NCBI GenBank assembly: GCA_016200845.1
Contig: JACQDW010000011.1
Coordinates: 1 to 64,000, forward strand
Direction: 5' to 3'
Length of the DNA stretch: 64,000 bases
Source: Burkholderiales bacterium
GTDB taxonomy: Bacteria > Pseudomonadota > Gammaproteobacteria > Burkholderiales > Burkholderiaceae_D
The first letter of the stretch is position 1, and every line of letters begins with the position of its first letter. A model generated the notes under the pieces. It was not told where the DNA came from. It ran no database searches and was given only the letters and a program-made list of their open reading frames with translations. This document shows positions 1 to 10,354 of this stretch, piece after piece. Position numbers and translations under genes: made by a program.

Positions 1-2
1 AC

Positions 3-755
3 AATACCGAAATTCGCCACAGCCTCAATGCCAGCCTGCAAAACTATGCTCTACGTTTGCACGGCATGATGCAAAATGCGGCCATTGAAGATAACGTTTC
101 ATCCGAAGATTTTGTGATCGAGGTCGGCAACCCACTACAAAAAAAATGGATCAATCTGGTTCTCAGTGCGGTCGAAGACGGCGTCTTGCAAGGTCTAGTC
201 AACGACATTACCGAAAGAAAATTAATCGAAGAATCCGCCAATCAGCTTGCAGTCACCGATCACTTGACTGGCGTTGCCAATCGGCTTGGATTTGAAAAAG
301 CCATGTCTCGCATGGAATTTGAAATGCATGCCAAACTCATTTCCAATTTCTATTTATTGATGATCGACCTCGATGGCTTTAAAAAAGTCAACGACGACCA
401 CGGTCATGAAGCTGGTGATAAGGTTCTCTGCAACTTTGCCCAATTGCTCACCATGATCGTGCGCAAGAGCGATTTCACAGCAAGACTGGGCGGCGACGAA
501 TTCATCATCATACTCAAAGACATCGATCAGGAGGAGCAAGCGCAAAGCATCGCGCAAAAAATCATCAATGACGCTGGCCGCCCTTATCTGCTTGAAAAAC
601 ATATGGAAATCCATATTGGAGCCAGTATTGGCATCACCTACGTCAACACGCCAGAATTTGACGCCACCGACGCACTACATCTGGCAGACGAAGCCATGTA
701 CGCCGCCAAACGCGCAGGTAAAAATCGCTACGCAATCAATCCGCCTCAGCTATAA
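3..755 (+). CDS. GGDEF domain protein (diguanylate cyclase), 5' truncated by window edge
   Basis: RLGGDEFIIIL motif and DHLTGVANRLGFE; frame stays open upstream to the window start. Confidence 0.9.
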   Translation, partial: NTEIRHSLNASLQNYALRLHGMMQNAAIEDNVSSEDFVIEVGNPLQKKWINLVLSAVEDGVLQGLVNDITERKLIEESANQLAVTDHLTGVANRLGFEKAMSRMEFEMHAKLISNFYLLMIDLDGFKKVNDDHGHEAGDKVLCNFAQLLTMIVRKSDFTARLGGDEFIIILKDIDQEEQAQSIAQKIINDAGRPYLLEKHMEIHIGASIGITYVNTPEFDATDALHLADEAMYAAKRAGKNRYAINPPQL

Positions 756-892
756 ACAAAACAGGTTCATCAGGCGATACCTTCATTCAAATTTCTGAGC
801 CTCTCAAAAAATCATTTGCCAGACACATTCACTTCCCCCTATGCTGCGCTTTTTCCTGAGTGAGAAATTCAATATTTCAAAGGAATGATATC

Positions 893-1519
893 GTGGCAGC
901 TCGAATCGATCACAATTTACCCGGCTCTAGCGTATTGCAGCGTGGCGCGTCCGCCAGCATGGCATTTCTCATCGTTTTTGCTGCGCTCAGCGTATTTCAA
1001 TTCAACCAGCGGCACGCCGCCAATCACAAATTCACTCAACACACGTCACAACTAATTTGGTTTCAACTTCCCAAGCTAGTCACCGCAACGACGCCCCCAC
1101 AACATCAAGACAATCCAGCTAACGCACCAAGGCAAACTAAAATACGCCATATCGAAACACTCGCCACAACAAACGCCACACTGACCACCAAGACAACAGA
1201 AATCCCCACGCAACAAGAAACCAAAAACGATTTCGACGACGCCTTTAAGAGTCAAGATGCCGTTGATCAAGCGATCGCAAGCAAACACACCAGCATCGAT
1301 GGCAACAAGCTCCGGCACGCCTACCAAGACAGCAAAACCGAGCTGCAAAAACAAGCAGAAAAAAGCGGCAAATCACTGGCAGACGATCGCCTGACCCAAC
1401 AAGAAAAATTCCAACAAGCCGCCAACCGCGCGGCAAAACCAGACTGCCTACGCCAAGGCGGCAGCATCTTATCGTTATTTGTCGTGGCTTATCAGGTGGC
1501 GACGGATCATTGCAAGTAG
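893..1519 (+). CDS. hypothetical protein with one N-terminal hydrophobic segment
   Basis: ORF; GTG preceded by AAAGGA; hydrophobic segment ASMAFLIVFAALSVF. Confidence 0.5.
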   Translation: MAARIDHNLPGSSVLQRGASASMAFLIVFAALSVFQFNQRHAANHKFTQHTSQLIWFQLPKLVTATTPPQHQDNPANAPRQTKIRHIETLATTNATLTTKTTEIPTQQETKNDFDDAFKSQDAVDQAIASKHTSIDGNKLRHAYQDSKTELQKQAEKSGKSLADDRLTQQEKFQQAANRAAKPDCLRQGGSILSLFVVAYQVATDHCK

Positions 1520-1537
1520 ATAGGGCACACAACACAC

Positions 1538-1557
1538 ATTTCTCTCTTGACAGAAAT
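1538..1557. promoter_or_regulatory. putative regulator operator, ATTTCTCTC-TT-GACAGAAAT
   Basis: imperfect inverted repeat upstream of the regulator; matches the perfect palindrome at 2155-2174. Confidence 0.5.
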
Positions 1558-1582
1558 AACTAGCATTCCTAGAATACGCAAT

Positions 1583-2113
1583 ATGGAACTCACACCTGTC
1601 AAACAACAATTTATTCTGCACTGGGGCGAGATGGGCACCTTATGGGGTGTCAATCGCACCGTGAGCCAAATTCACGCCTTGTTGTATATCGTTGGTACGC
1701 CGCTGCCCGCCGAAGAAATTGCAGAAACGCTGGGTGTGGCAAGATCCAATGTTTCGAACTCACTCAAAGAATTACAAAACTGGAATTTGGTAAAGCTAGC
1801 GCATGTCATGGGAGATCGTCGAGCGCATTTCACCACGTCTCTCGACGTATGGGAGCTATTTCGCACGGTGGTACGTGAACGCAAAGAACGTGAATTGATG
1901 CCTACCATTACGACTTTGCAAGCTTGTCTGGACAGCCCTGACATTGACCAAGAAGACCGTGCCAGCAAAGCGCGCATCAGCGAAACGCTTGCATTGATGA
2001 AAACCATCACAAGCTGGACAGACGAAATGTTACGACTCGAACCGACTACGCTCATGAAGTTATTAAAAATGGGCGCTAAGGTTCAGCAATTGATACGTCG
2101 TGACGACAAATAA
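1583..2113 (+). CDS. GbsR/MarR-family transcriptional regulator
   Basis: winged-HTH-like LPAEEIAETLGVARSNVSNSLKELQNWNLV. Confidence 0.85.
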   Translation: MELTPVKQQFILHWGEMGTLWGVNRTVSQIHALLYIVGTPLPAEEIAETLGVARSNVSNSLKELQNWNLVKLAHVMGDRRAHFTTSLDVWELFRTVVRERKERELMPTITTLQACLDSPDIDQEDRASKARISETLALMKTITSWTDEMLRLEPTTLMKLLKMGAKVQQLIRRDDK

Positions 2114-2118
2114 ATTCA

Positions 2119-2150
2119 GCGGGCGCAAATTTGCGTCTGTTTTTTTAATT
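2119..2150 (+). terminator. putative rho-independent terminator
   Basis: GGCGCAAATTTGCGTC palindrome followed by T7 tract. Confidence 0.55.
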
Positions 2151-2154
2151 CAAA

Positions 2155-2174
2155 ATTTCTGTCTCGACAGAAAT
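2155..2174. promoter_or_regulatory. putative operator, ATTTCTGTC-TC-GACAGAAAT
   Basis: perfect 9-bp inverted repeat with 2-bp spacer, upstream of the SDR/DoxX gene. Confidence 0.55.
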
Positions 2175-2215
2175 AAATGAATTTAGATATAGACCGGGAG
2201 TACAGGGAGAAGAAA

Positions 2216-3493
2216 ATGAGAATACTTCTATGTGGCGCAAATGGTTTTATCGGGAGACACATCAGTGCGGCTTTAAGCGCATTGGGCCATGAAGTGATTC
2301 ACGGTGTGCGTCAGACGCAATCTACGGCGTCCATCACTGAACTCAGTGTCGATTTCGATCAAGACACCGACGTCAAGCTCTGGCAAGCCCGCCTACAATC
2401 ATTGAAAATTGATCTCGTGGTCAACGCAGTGGGCATCTTGAGTGAAACAAAGAGTCAGCGTTTCCACACCATACATCAACAAACACCAATCGCATTATTT
2501 GAAGCTGCCGATCAACTAGCTATCAAGGGAATTATTCACGTCTCTGCGCTGGGGCCGGACGATGCAGCAAGTCACCCCAATTCACTATCAAAGACGATTC
2601 AACTCACGCCTTATTTGCAAAGCAAACGCGAGGCTGATGCCTTTCTCTCGACTTTAAGCTGCCCTCATTTAATCGTTCGCCCCTCACTCATTGTTGGTGA
2701 TGACGGAACCAGTAGCCAGTTTTTTAGGGTGATGTCGAGCTTGCCCGTAATCGGCTTACCTGGCAAAGGCGAACAACAACTTCAGCCAGTACATATCGAT
2801 GATATTTGCCTCGCCATCGGCAATTGGATCATGCAAGCAGAGCAAACAGATACGCTTCCCCGCCACACACTATTGCGTGCGGTCGGGCCAGAGCAAATGA
2901 GCTATCGAGCTATGCTAGAACACTATCGCAATGCGATGGAACTGGGAAAAGCGCTGTGGATACCTATCCCTCAGCGGTGCATGCGCCTCGCCGCAAGTAT
3001 CGCCACTTACCTGCCGCAAAAGGTATTCACACCTGACACACTCATCATGTTAGAACAAGGCAATATTGCTGACGCCAGCGAGTTCGCTGCAACACTACAT
3101 CGCGCGCCCACATCGGCAGAAAACTGGTTCGCCGGAACGCCACCTCAGCAGCTTGCTTCTGCTGCCATCTCAATGTGGGAAAATTACTTATTCCGCTGGG
3201 TGCTCGCCCTGCTGTGGTTGACCTCGGGCTTCATTCCTTTATTTTTTTATCCGCACGAGAGCAGCTATGCTTTATTAGCGCCTTTTGGTTTGCATGGTGA
3301 GGTGGCAGCCATCACTTTGATGGGTGCATCGTGCATCGATATCCTCCTGGGCATCGCGACGCTGTTTTATCCGAGCAAGCGTCTATGGGCAGCACAGATT
3401 GGACTGGTGATCGTGTATAGCGCTTTGATTAGTTTTTTCTTACCCGAATTTTTGTTTCACCCCTTCGCACCGGTTCTCAAAGACACAAAATGA
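2216..3493 (+). CDS. NAD-dependent epimerase/SDR with C-terminal DoxX-like membrane domain
   Basis: N-terminal GANGFIGRHISAAL Rossmann motif; C-terminal hydrophobic region. Confidence 0.8.
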   Translation: MRILLCGANGFIGRHISAALSALGHEVIHGVRQTQSTASITELSVDFDQDTDVKLWQARLQSLKIDLVVNAVGILSETKSQRFHTIHQQTPIALFEAADQLAIKGIIHVSALGPDDAASHPNSLSKTIQLTPYLQSKREADAFLSTLSCPHLIVRPSLIVGDDGTSSQFFRVMSSLPVIGLPGKGEQQLQPVHIDDICLAIGNWIMQAEQTDTLPRHTLLRAVGPEQMSYRAMLEHYRNAMELGKALWIPIPQRCMRLAASIATYLPQKVFTPDTLIMLEQGNIADASEFAATLHRAPTSAENWFAGTPPQQLASAAISMWENYLFRWVLALLWLTSGFIPLFFYPHESSYALLAPFGLHGEVAAITLMGASCIDILLGIATLFYPSKRLWAAQIGLVIVYSALISFFLPEFLFHPFAPVLKDTK

Positions 3494-3966
3494 ACGATTA
3501 TCTTCTACTCAAGACTATCCATATTATTTCTTCGGTACTTCTCGTTGGAACTGGTTTTGGTTCGGCGTTTTATCTCTTCTTTGTCAATCGCAGTAAAAAT
3601 CTCGTTGCGATTGTTGTCGTATCGCGTCTGGTTGTGAGAGCCGATTGGTGGTTCACCACGCCTGCTGTCATCGTTCAACCGATTAGCGGTTATCTGATGA
3701 TGCAAATGGCGGGATGGCCGCTCACGACCCCTTGGATTGCGCTATCTTTTGCGCTGTACACATTAGCGGGTATCTGCTGGCTGCCTGTCGTCGTATTGCA
3801 AATCAAAATGCATAAACTGGCTGAACAATGCTTCAAAGAAGGACGCGAATTGCCAGCGCAATATTGGACCTGGTCACGTTATTGGGAGTGGCTGGGCTAC
3901 CCCGCCTTCATTGCGATGGTCGGGGTCTATTATTTGATGGTGAATAAACCTGCTCTATTTGCTTGA
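3490..3966 (+). CDS. DUF2269-like integral membrane protein
   Basis: multi-TM ORF overlapping the upstream stop; family resemblance LLLKTIHIISSVLLVGTGFGSAFYL. Confidence 0.7.
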   Translation: MNDYLLLKTIHIISSVLLVGTGFGSAFYLFFVNRSKNLVAIVVVSRLVVRADWWFTTPAVIVQPISGYLMMQMAGWPLTTPWIALSFALYTLAGICWLPVVVLQIKMHKLAEQCFKEGRELPAQYWTWSRYWEWLGYPAFIAMVGVYYLMVNKPALFA

Positions 3967-4012
3967 TCTGATCGCGCTAACCTAAATATCACGACGATGC
4001 GGATGCAAATTT

Positions 4013-4081
4013 GTAGGGCGGGTGAAACCCGCGCCGCCAGCACATCGAATGCCTAAGCAACGCGGGTTTCACCCGCCCTAC
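4013..4081. repeat. inverted repeat GTAGGGCGGGTGAAACCCGC...GCGGGTTTCACCCGCCCTAC
   Basis: 20-bp perfect inverted arms between convergent genes. Confidence 0.85.
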
Positions 4082-4110
4082 GAGAATCGTTTAATTAATT
4101 GACGGTGCCC

Positions 4111-5550
4111 CTAGGCATCCCCCTCATCCACCGCCAGCTCATCCATACCCAGCAAACTCTGTGCTGTATCGCTAGGTAATGCCTCGACTTGTTTGAGTTT
4201 ACGGGTCATTTGACGGGTGCGCACTTCTGCTTTGTCAATGTTGTCGGCGGCTTTGACCAGTGCGTTTTTGGTGGCGGTGAGTACGTCGCCGAATTTGGAG
4301 AATTCGGTTTTGACGGCGCCCAATACTTGCCAGACTTCGGACGAACGTTTTTCTAAGACGAGAGTGCGGAATCCCATTTGCAAGCTGTTGAGTAATGCCG
4401 ATAGCGTCGATGGACCGGAGATCGAGACTCGATGAGTGCGTTGCAAATCGTCGGCCAAGCCGGGGCGGCGCATGACTTCTGCGTAGAGCCCTTCGGTCGG
4501 CAAAAATAAGATCGCAAAATCGGTGGTCAGTGGTGGCGAGACGTATTTCTCTGCGATGGTTTTTGCCTCGTTGCGGATGGCCCGTTCTAACTCTTTGCCT
4601 GCTTGCGCCACGCCTTCGGCGTCAGCGCGTTCCGCTGCCTCAAGCAAACGTTCGTATTGCTCTTTGGGGAATTTGGCGTCAATCGGCATCCAGACCGGAG
4701 CGCGGTCATCTTCTTTGCCTGGCAATTTGATGGCGAATTCGACGCGTTCGCCGCTATTGGGCACGGTCTCGACGTTCTTCGCATATTGATCGGGCGTGAG
4801 CATTTGTTCCAACACCATTTCCAATTGCACTTCGCCCCAAGTGCCACGGGTTTTTACGTTGGTCAGTACACGTTTTAAATCGCCAACACCAATCGCTAAC
4901 TGCTGCATTTCACCCAGACCTTGATGCACTTTTTCCAGTCGATCTGACACTTGCTTGAAGGATTCGCCCAAGCGCTGCTCCAAAGTCGCGTGCAATTTTT
5001 CATCGACCGTCTTGCGCATTTCTTCCAACTTGCCCGCGTTGTCTGCTTGCAGTTGCCCTATCTTTTGCTCCAATGTCTGACGAATTTCATTGAGGCGTTG
5101 TGCGTTCGATTCAGTCATACTGGCCAAGGTTTGATTAAGCGTATCGGCAAAACGTTTGAGGCTCAAGCCTTGCTCATCTCGTGCCGTTTGCGCTTGCTGG
5201 ATCAGTGCTAGTCGCATTTGCTCTAACTGTTGGGCGTTGTTTTCATTGAGCTTCACCAACTGCTGAGAGAATCCATCAATCTGACTATTTTGCAGCGTCG
5301 CCACGCTGGTCAATTGCGCCGCCAAACTTTGTTGAAATTGCGCGAAATTACCACCCAACTCTTGCCGCGTCGATTGCGCACTGGCTTGAATTTGCTCACG
5401 CATACTGCGCTCAATTTTTTCTAATTCATTTCTGAATTGTTCTGATAGATTGTCACCTGCTTGGCGCGATAAAATCCGCCATTGCAAAACAGCGACCACA
5501 ATCAACACCAGCAAAATCGCCAGCGTCGCAATTTCCGTCCAATTATTCAT
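4111..5550 (-). CDS. rmuC: DNA recombination protein RmuC
   Basis: N-terminal TM, long coiled coil, TRGTWGEVQLEMVLEQ and FLPTEGLYAEV motifs. Confidence 0.92.
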   Translation of the reverse strand: MNNWTEIATLAILLVLIVVAVLQWRILSRQAGDNLSEQFRNELEKIERSMREQIQASAQSTRQELGGNFAQFQQSLAAQLTSVATLQNSQIDGFSQQLVKLNENNAQQLEQMRLALIQQAQTARDEQGLSLKRFADTLNQTLASMTESNAQRLNEIRQTLEQKIGQLQADNAGKLEEMRKTVDEKLHATLEQRLGESFKQVSDRLEKVHQGLGEMQQLAIGVGDLKRVLTNVKTRGTWGEVQLEMVLEQMLTPDQYAKNVETVPNSGERVEFAIKLPGKEDDRAPVWMPIDAKFPKEQYERLLEAAERADAEGVAQAGKELERAIRNEAKTIAEKYVSPPLTTDFAILFLPTEGLYAEVMRRPGLADDLQRTHRVSISGPSTLSALLNSLQMGFRTLVLEKRSSEVWQVLGAVKTEFSKFGDVLTATKNALVKAADNIDKAEVRTRQMTRKLKQVEALPSDTAQSLLGMDELAVDEGDA

Positions 5551-5555
5551 GTTGA

Positions 5556-5954
5556 TTAACCTGGTGTATTCCGCATCCAATCGGCGGTTTGATAAAACGA
5601 TGTCATTAAGTGTTCTTGCAAGCCCTGCTCTATACCGACGTCTTGCATAGCCCACGCCATACAGCGCAACCATTGATCACGCTCGGCAACTCCAATCGCA
5701 TAAGGCAAATGCCGCGCCCGCAAGCGAGGGTGGCCAAACTGAGAAATATACAAATCAGGCCCGCCCATCCAGCCCGATAAAAACCAAAATAATTTATCGC
5801 GCGAACTGTCATTCGGCGTCGGATGCATCGCGTGTATTCCAGCAAACTCCGGCTCCAATTGCATCAGATCATAAAATCGATCGACCATCGCCCGCAACTT
5901 TTCCGCACCACCGATCAACTCGTAGAGAGTTGGTTTTACTGCTTCTGATTCCAT
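5556..5954 (-). CDS. group II truncated hemoglobin
   Basis: LYELIGGAEKLRAMVDRFYDLM and LFWFLSGWMGGPDLYISQFGHPRLRARH. Confidence 0.92.
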   Translation of the reverse strand: MESEAVKPTLYELIGGAEKLRAMVDRFYDLMQLEPEFAGIHAMHPTPNDSSRDKLFWFLSGWMGGPDLYISQFGHPRLRARHLPYAIGVAERDQWLRCMAWAMQDVGIEQGLQEHLMTSFYQTADWMRNTPG

Positions 5955-5983
5955 TTTCTACCTGACTTTAAACTTTACTTAGC

Positions 5984-6202
5984 TTATCGCTTATTATCTT
6001 CTCGTCTCAAATGACGCATAAATCGCCAAATAACAATCAGGCTGACAAACATCATAGTGGAATTAAAAAGCGATACCCACATTGGACTCAAGCCAAACCA
6101 CCATGGCAAGATCCAAGCGGACAATTTAATCGAAAATAAGATGCATAAAATACTGATCATCAACGCGATGCCCAGCCCCCCTAACTTCTTTAGTTTTGTC
6201 AC
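5984..6202 (-). CDS. small membrane protein
   Basis: 72-aa ORF with two TM segments, in line with neighbours. Confidence 0.5.
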   Translation of the reverse strand: MTKLKKLGGLGIALMISILCILFSIKLSAWILPWWFGLSPMWVSLFNSTMMFVSLIVIWRFMRHLRREDNKR

Positions 6203-6223
6203 ACTTTCTCCTTCACTATCCCG

Positions 6224-8734
6224 CTAACTATTACGTAATGACAGCAAAGGCGGCTGATTCAACACATGTCGCAAACCCAGCCAGCCACCTGCCATGGCGC
6301 ACAACGCGCCGATCACGATACCGACCACCATCACTGCTGGTGAAAACACCCAGGCAAATTTAAACGCGAATGTCGCCAACACCCATCCTATCGCCATCGC
6401 ACCACTTGCCGCCAATAATCCAGCCAGACCGCCTATCAACAAAAATTCTAGCCACTGTGCTTGCGACAACTGTTGACGCGTTGCTCCCAGCGCTCGCAAC
6501 AAAGCAGCTTCGCGCATACGTACGTCTTGCGATCCCAAGAGTGCTGCGTATAAGACCAAGCCGCCTGAGATCAAGGTGAACAAAAATAAAAATTCCACCG
6601 CGCTGATCACCTGATCCAAAACGTCTTGCAATTGCTTGAGTATCGCACCGACATCCATCACCGTCAGATTGGGAAACTCCAGTGTCAATTGATTGGCAAA
6701 TTGTTGTTGGTCAATGGGCAAACGGAATGCGGTGATCCAAGTCTGCGGCATGTTTTGCATGGCGTTGGGATTGATCACGACAAAAAAGTTGACTCGCATC
6801 GAGCCCCAGTCCAGCTTGCGCAAGCTGGTGATTTTGGCGGTGACTTGTTGACCGGCGATATCAAACTTCATACGATCGCCCAGTTTTAATTTCAAGTTTT
6901 TTGCCAAACCCTCCTCGACCGATGCTTCTGCCTCACCTTTCTCTGCATTGGAATACCATGCCCCTGCGATCACGGTATTGGTGGCAGGTAAGTCGTTCAT
7001 TGTGGATAAATTAAACTCGAGCGTCACGAGGCCCTTAGTTTGTTCGTCACGATAATTTTCCGGTTTGACGACATCGTCATTCACCTGTATCAGGCGTCCC
7101 CGTATCATGGGATACAAAGTTGGCTGTCCAAATTGCGCGAGACGTTTTTCTATAGTCGCTTTTTGGTCTGGCTGAATATTAATAATGAAGTGATTCGGCG
7201 CATCCTTGGGAGTGGCTTGCATCCACGCCGAAATCAAATCACCGCGCACCACGGTCAATAATAACAAGGCCATTAAGCCCAATGCTAACGACACCACTTG
7301 CATCACCGTTGCGCCGCTACGCCTTTGCAAAGCCGTGATCGCAAAACGCCAGACCTGTGAATCAAATTGCGTACGCAAACGCTTTAAACTCCACAAACAA
7401 ATCCGCGCCAACAGGGCAAATAAAAACAAGCACAATACAAACCCAAGCGATACCATCAAGGCCAATTTCACATCACCGCTTTGCCACAACATCAAACCTA
7501 AAAAGATGATGAGGCCCATACCATACGTCAATACGCTCATCGCCTTGGGAGCTTCTTGCTCGCGGCGGATAACTTGATTATGCGGCACATCGCGCAGTTG
7601 CAAAATCGGTGGCAAGGCAAACCCGATCAAGAGCAAAATGCCAATCGCCACGCCCTGCAGCGCCGGAACCCAACTCGCAGCGGGCAAATCATGACTGACA
7701 AATTGCGCCAAATAATCAAGCAACACATAATGCGCGGCAAAACCACTCGCGACACCGATCACGCTTGCCACCACACCGAGGATGACAAACTCGATCAGAT
7801 ACAAAGAGGTGACTTGATTTTGGGTCAGCCCCAAACAACGCGGCATGGCGCAGGCGTCGATATGGCGCAGCATAAATCGTCGCGCTGCCATCGCAATAGC
7901 GACTGCCGCCAGCAAGGCCGACAACATACTCACCATCGCCAAAAACTGCTCGGCGCGCGCCATCGTCGTGCGCATTTGCTCGTTCCCATTTTCTATGGTT
8001 TCTATGCGTATGCCTTTGAGATCCTGAGCCTGAATTTGCTCTTCCAGTTGTGTTTGAAATTGCGTGATCTTGTCCGCCTCACCAGCGAGCAATAAGCGAT
8101 AGGTGGCGCGCGATCCATCTTGAATTAATTGACTAGTGGCGAGGTCGGAATCTGAGATCATGACGCGAGGTGAGAAGCCCAGAAAACCCGCGCCACGATC
8201 GGGTTCAACCGCAATGCTGTGCGTCACTTTAACACGCAATTCACCAAGTTGAATTTGACTACCCACTGCGATATTCAGACTGACCAGCAAAGCTGGATCA
8301 ACCCAGGCGGTGCCGGGCGTGGGCGCCTCGTTCATCGCGACTTCTTGCTGTCCCTGATGTACTTTCACTTTGCCGCGCAGAGGATAAGTGCTGCTGACGG
8401 CTTTGAGCGTGATCAACTTGGCCTTGCTTGCTTCACCCTCGCCCGCCAAAGCCATGCTGGGGAACACCACGGTTTCTGCATAGTTTAAACCCAGGGCCTT
8501 GGCCTGCCGCTTCCATTCATCCGGGATAGTTTTGACCGAAGCGATACTCAAATCCGCCGCCAGCATTTGATGCGCATCTCGCACCAAGCCACTGCGCATC
8601 CTATCGACAAAAAAACCCACTGCCGATAAAGAAGCCACTGCTACCACTAGCGCCACTAATAAAAATCGCAGCTCGCCAGCGCGCCAATCGCGCATCATCA
8701 TGCGCAAGGCTAAAGTGGGAATCTTAGAAACCAT
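6224..8734 (-). CDS. FtsX-like ABC transporter permease
   Basis: 836 aa, repeated FtsX-type TM blocks (REAALLRALGATRQQL). Confidence 0.9.
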   Translation of the reverse strand: MVSKIPTLALRMMMRDWRAGELRFLLVALVVAVASLSAVGFFVDRMRSGLVRDAHQMLAADLSIASVKTIPDEWKRQAKALGLNYAETVVFPSMALAGEGEASKAKLITLKAVSSTYPLRGKVKVHQGQQEVAMNEAPTPGTAWVDPALLVSLNIAVGSQIQLGELRVKVTHSIAVEPDRGAGFLGFSPRVMISDSDLATSQLIQDGSRATYRLLLAGEADKITQFQTQLEEQIQAQDLKGIRIETIENGNEQMRTTMARAEQFLAMVSMLSALLAAVAIAMAARRFMLRHIDACAMPRCLGLTQNQVTSLYLIEFVILGVVASVIGVASGFAAHYVLLDYLAQFVSHDLPAASWVPALQGVAIGILLLIGFALPPILQLRDVPHNQVIRREQEAPKAMSVLTYGMGLIIFLGLMLWQSGDVKLALMVSLGFVLCLFLFALLARICLWSLKRLRTQFDSQVWRFAITALQRRSGATVMQVVSLALGLMALLLLTVVRGDLISAWMQATPKDAPNHFIINIQPDQKATIEKRLAQFGQPTLYPMIRGRLIQVNDDVVKPENYRDEQTKGLVTLEFNLSTMNDLPATNTVIAGAWYSNAEKGEAEASVEEGLAKNLKLKLGDRMKFDIAGQQVTAKITSLRKLDWGSMRVNFFVVINPNAMQNMPQTWITAFRLPIDQQQFANQLTLEFPNLTVMDVGAILKQLQDVLDQVISAVEFLFLFTLISGGLVLYAALLGSQDVRMREAALLRALGATRQQLSQAQWLEFLLIGGLAGLLAASGAMAIGWVLATFAFKFAWVFSPAVMVVGIVIGALCAMAGGWLGLRHVLNQPPLLSLRNS

Positions 8735-8759
8735 GACGCTCCTTTATGCCGCCTTCAAC

Positions 8760-10007
8760 TCAATAATTCGAAAGACCTTGTGCAAAATCGCTCAACAAAT
8801 CCTGGGTATCTTCTATCCCCACCGAGACACGGATTAAGGAATCGGCAATCTGCATCTCAGCACGACGCTCGGCTCCCATTTCAAAGAAAATGGTATGCGC
8901 CACAGGAATCACAAGGGTGCGAGTATCGCCCAAATGCGTTGCGTTGATCGCCAACTTGAGATGATTCAAAAAATCGAAACAATCGATTTCAGGCTGCAAT
9001 TCAAAACTAAACAGAGCACCATAAGAGCGGAATAAGTCTGTCGCCAAAGCATGCTGAGGATGCGATGCCAAACCGGGATAATGGACGCGCGCCACCCGTG
9101 GATCAGCTTCTAACATCTGCGCTAATGCCAAGGCGTTGGCACTTTCACGCTCCATGCGCAATGCCAGAGTTTCTGCACCGACTGCAATCTGATGCGCCGC
9201 ATCGGGCGACAAACTCGCGCCGAAATCGCGCAAAGCCTTGGCGCGCAATTGCGACATGCCTTGTTGCGCGGGCGCTTGCTTGCGGAAGTTAGCAGCGATA
9301 TGCGGGTAGCTGGCCCAATTAAATAAGCCCGTATCCGTAATAGCCCCGCCCAAGACATTGCCATGTCCGGCGATTGCTTTAGTGAGGGAGTTGATCACCA
9401 ATCCCGCGCCCACTTTTTTGGGACGGAACAGGTAGGGAGAAGTCATGGTGTTATCGACGACATACAGAATGCCACGCTGCTGGCACAGCTCACCTATGCG
9501 TGCCAGATCAGCGATTTGTGTGCGTGGGTTGGCAATCGTTTCGACGAACACCATGCGCGTATCAGGTGTAATGGCTGCTTCCACTTGCGCCACATCAGTG
9601 GCATCGACCAGCGCTACCGCAATCCCTTGCTCAGCACAGGTTTGCCACAAGCTATTGGTGTTTCCAAACAAGAAGCGCGACGACACGATCTGATCACCAC
9701 GCCGCAACAAGCCTTGGAACACCGCACCTATCGCCGCCATGCCGGTCGCAAAACACAAACTGGCAACGCCATCTTCCATCTTGGTGATTTTATCTTCCAA
9801 GGCAGACACCGTAGGATTGCCCTGGCGACCATAGCGAAATCCGTTCGCCTTGCCCTGAAACACATCGGCCAATTCACGCGCGTTGTGATACCCAAAAGTC
9901 ACGGAAGTATGAATAGGTTTGTGAGGAGATCCGTGCTCGATCTCCTTTTGTCTGTCGTTATGAAGGATGGTGGTGGTGAAACCGTAAGTGTTATCTGTGC
10001 TCATCAT
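8760..10007 (-). CDS. cystathionine gamma-synthase / O-succinylhomoserine sulfhydrylase family PLP enzyme
   Basis: INSLTKAIAGHGNVLGG PLP lysine region; YGRQGNPTVSALEDKI. Confidence 0.9.
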   Translation of the reverse strand: MMSTDNTYGFTTTILHNDRQKEIEHGSPHKPIHTSVTFGYHNARELADVFQGKANGFRYGRQGNPTVSALEDKITKMEDGVASLCFATGMAAIGAVFQGLLRRGDQIVSSRFLFGNTNSLWQTCAEQGIAVALVDATDVAQVEAAITPDTRMVFVETIANPRTQIADLARIGELCQQRGILYVVDNTMTSPYLFRPKKVGAGLVINSLTKAIAGHGNVLGGAITDTGLFNWASYPHIAANFRKQAPAQQGMSQLRAKALRDFGASLSPDAAHQIAVGAETLALRMERESANALALAQMLEADPRVARVHYPGLASHPQHALATDLFRSYGALFSFELQPEIDCFDFLNHLKLAINATHLGDTRTLVIPVAHTIFFEMGAERRAEMQIADSLIRVSVGIEDTQDLLSDFAQGLSNY

Positions 10008-10109
10008 GCCCTGTGCTTGCGAAGATAGGTAAACGAAAGCAAGAGTTTAACCTATAAACAAAAAGCTTTAGGCAGCACTATAAGCAATAAGTTTCCAACC
10101 ATCGCTCTA

Positions 10110-10288
10110 GGACTTACGCAAAACAGACGCTGGCGTTGTTGCGTTCCCTTGCAGGGCGCGATAACACAAGCATGTGTTTTTGCTAGGTGGGCAAGCAGCA
10201 TGCTGCTTGAATTCCCCCACTACGCCCTCGCCGTACAATTGTACTGTCTTCGGCTCCACGCCTAGCCAGCGCAATTTTGCGTAAATCC
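10110..10288. mobile_element. MITE-like palindromic element, long form (copy 1, 179 bp)
   Basis: GGACTTACGCAAAA left end, ATTTTGCGTAAATCC right end; homologous to the copy at 35066-35244 in inverse orientation. Confidence 0.8.
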
Positions 10289-10354
10289 GAACTCTGATGA
10301 AATCACGACAGCGAATCACCAAGCTAGGAATACCGACACAACAACGAGAACAAC

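Noticed and set aside
6294-8488. Many plus-strand ORFs (60-179 aa) opposite the FtsX-like permease and elsewhere
   Set aside because: They lie antisense to strong coding regions, have biased composition, and lack RBS or family features.
10107-10322. 71-aa minus-strand ORF
   Set aside because: Lies almost entirely within MITE copy 1; not supported as a gene.
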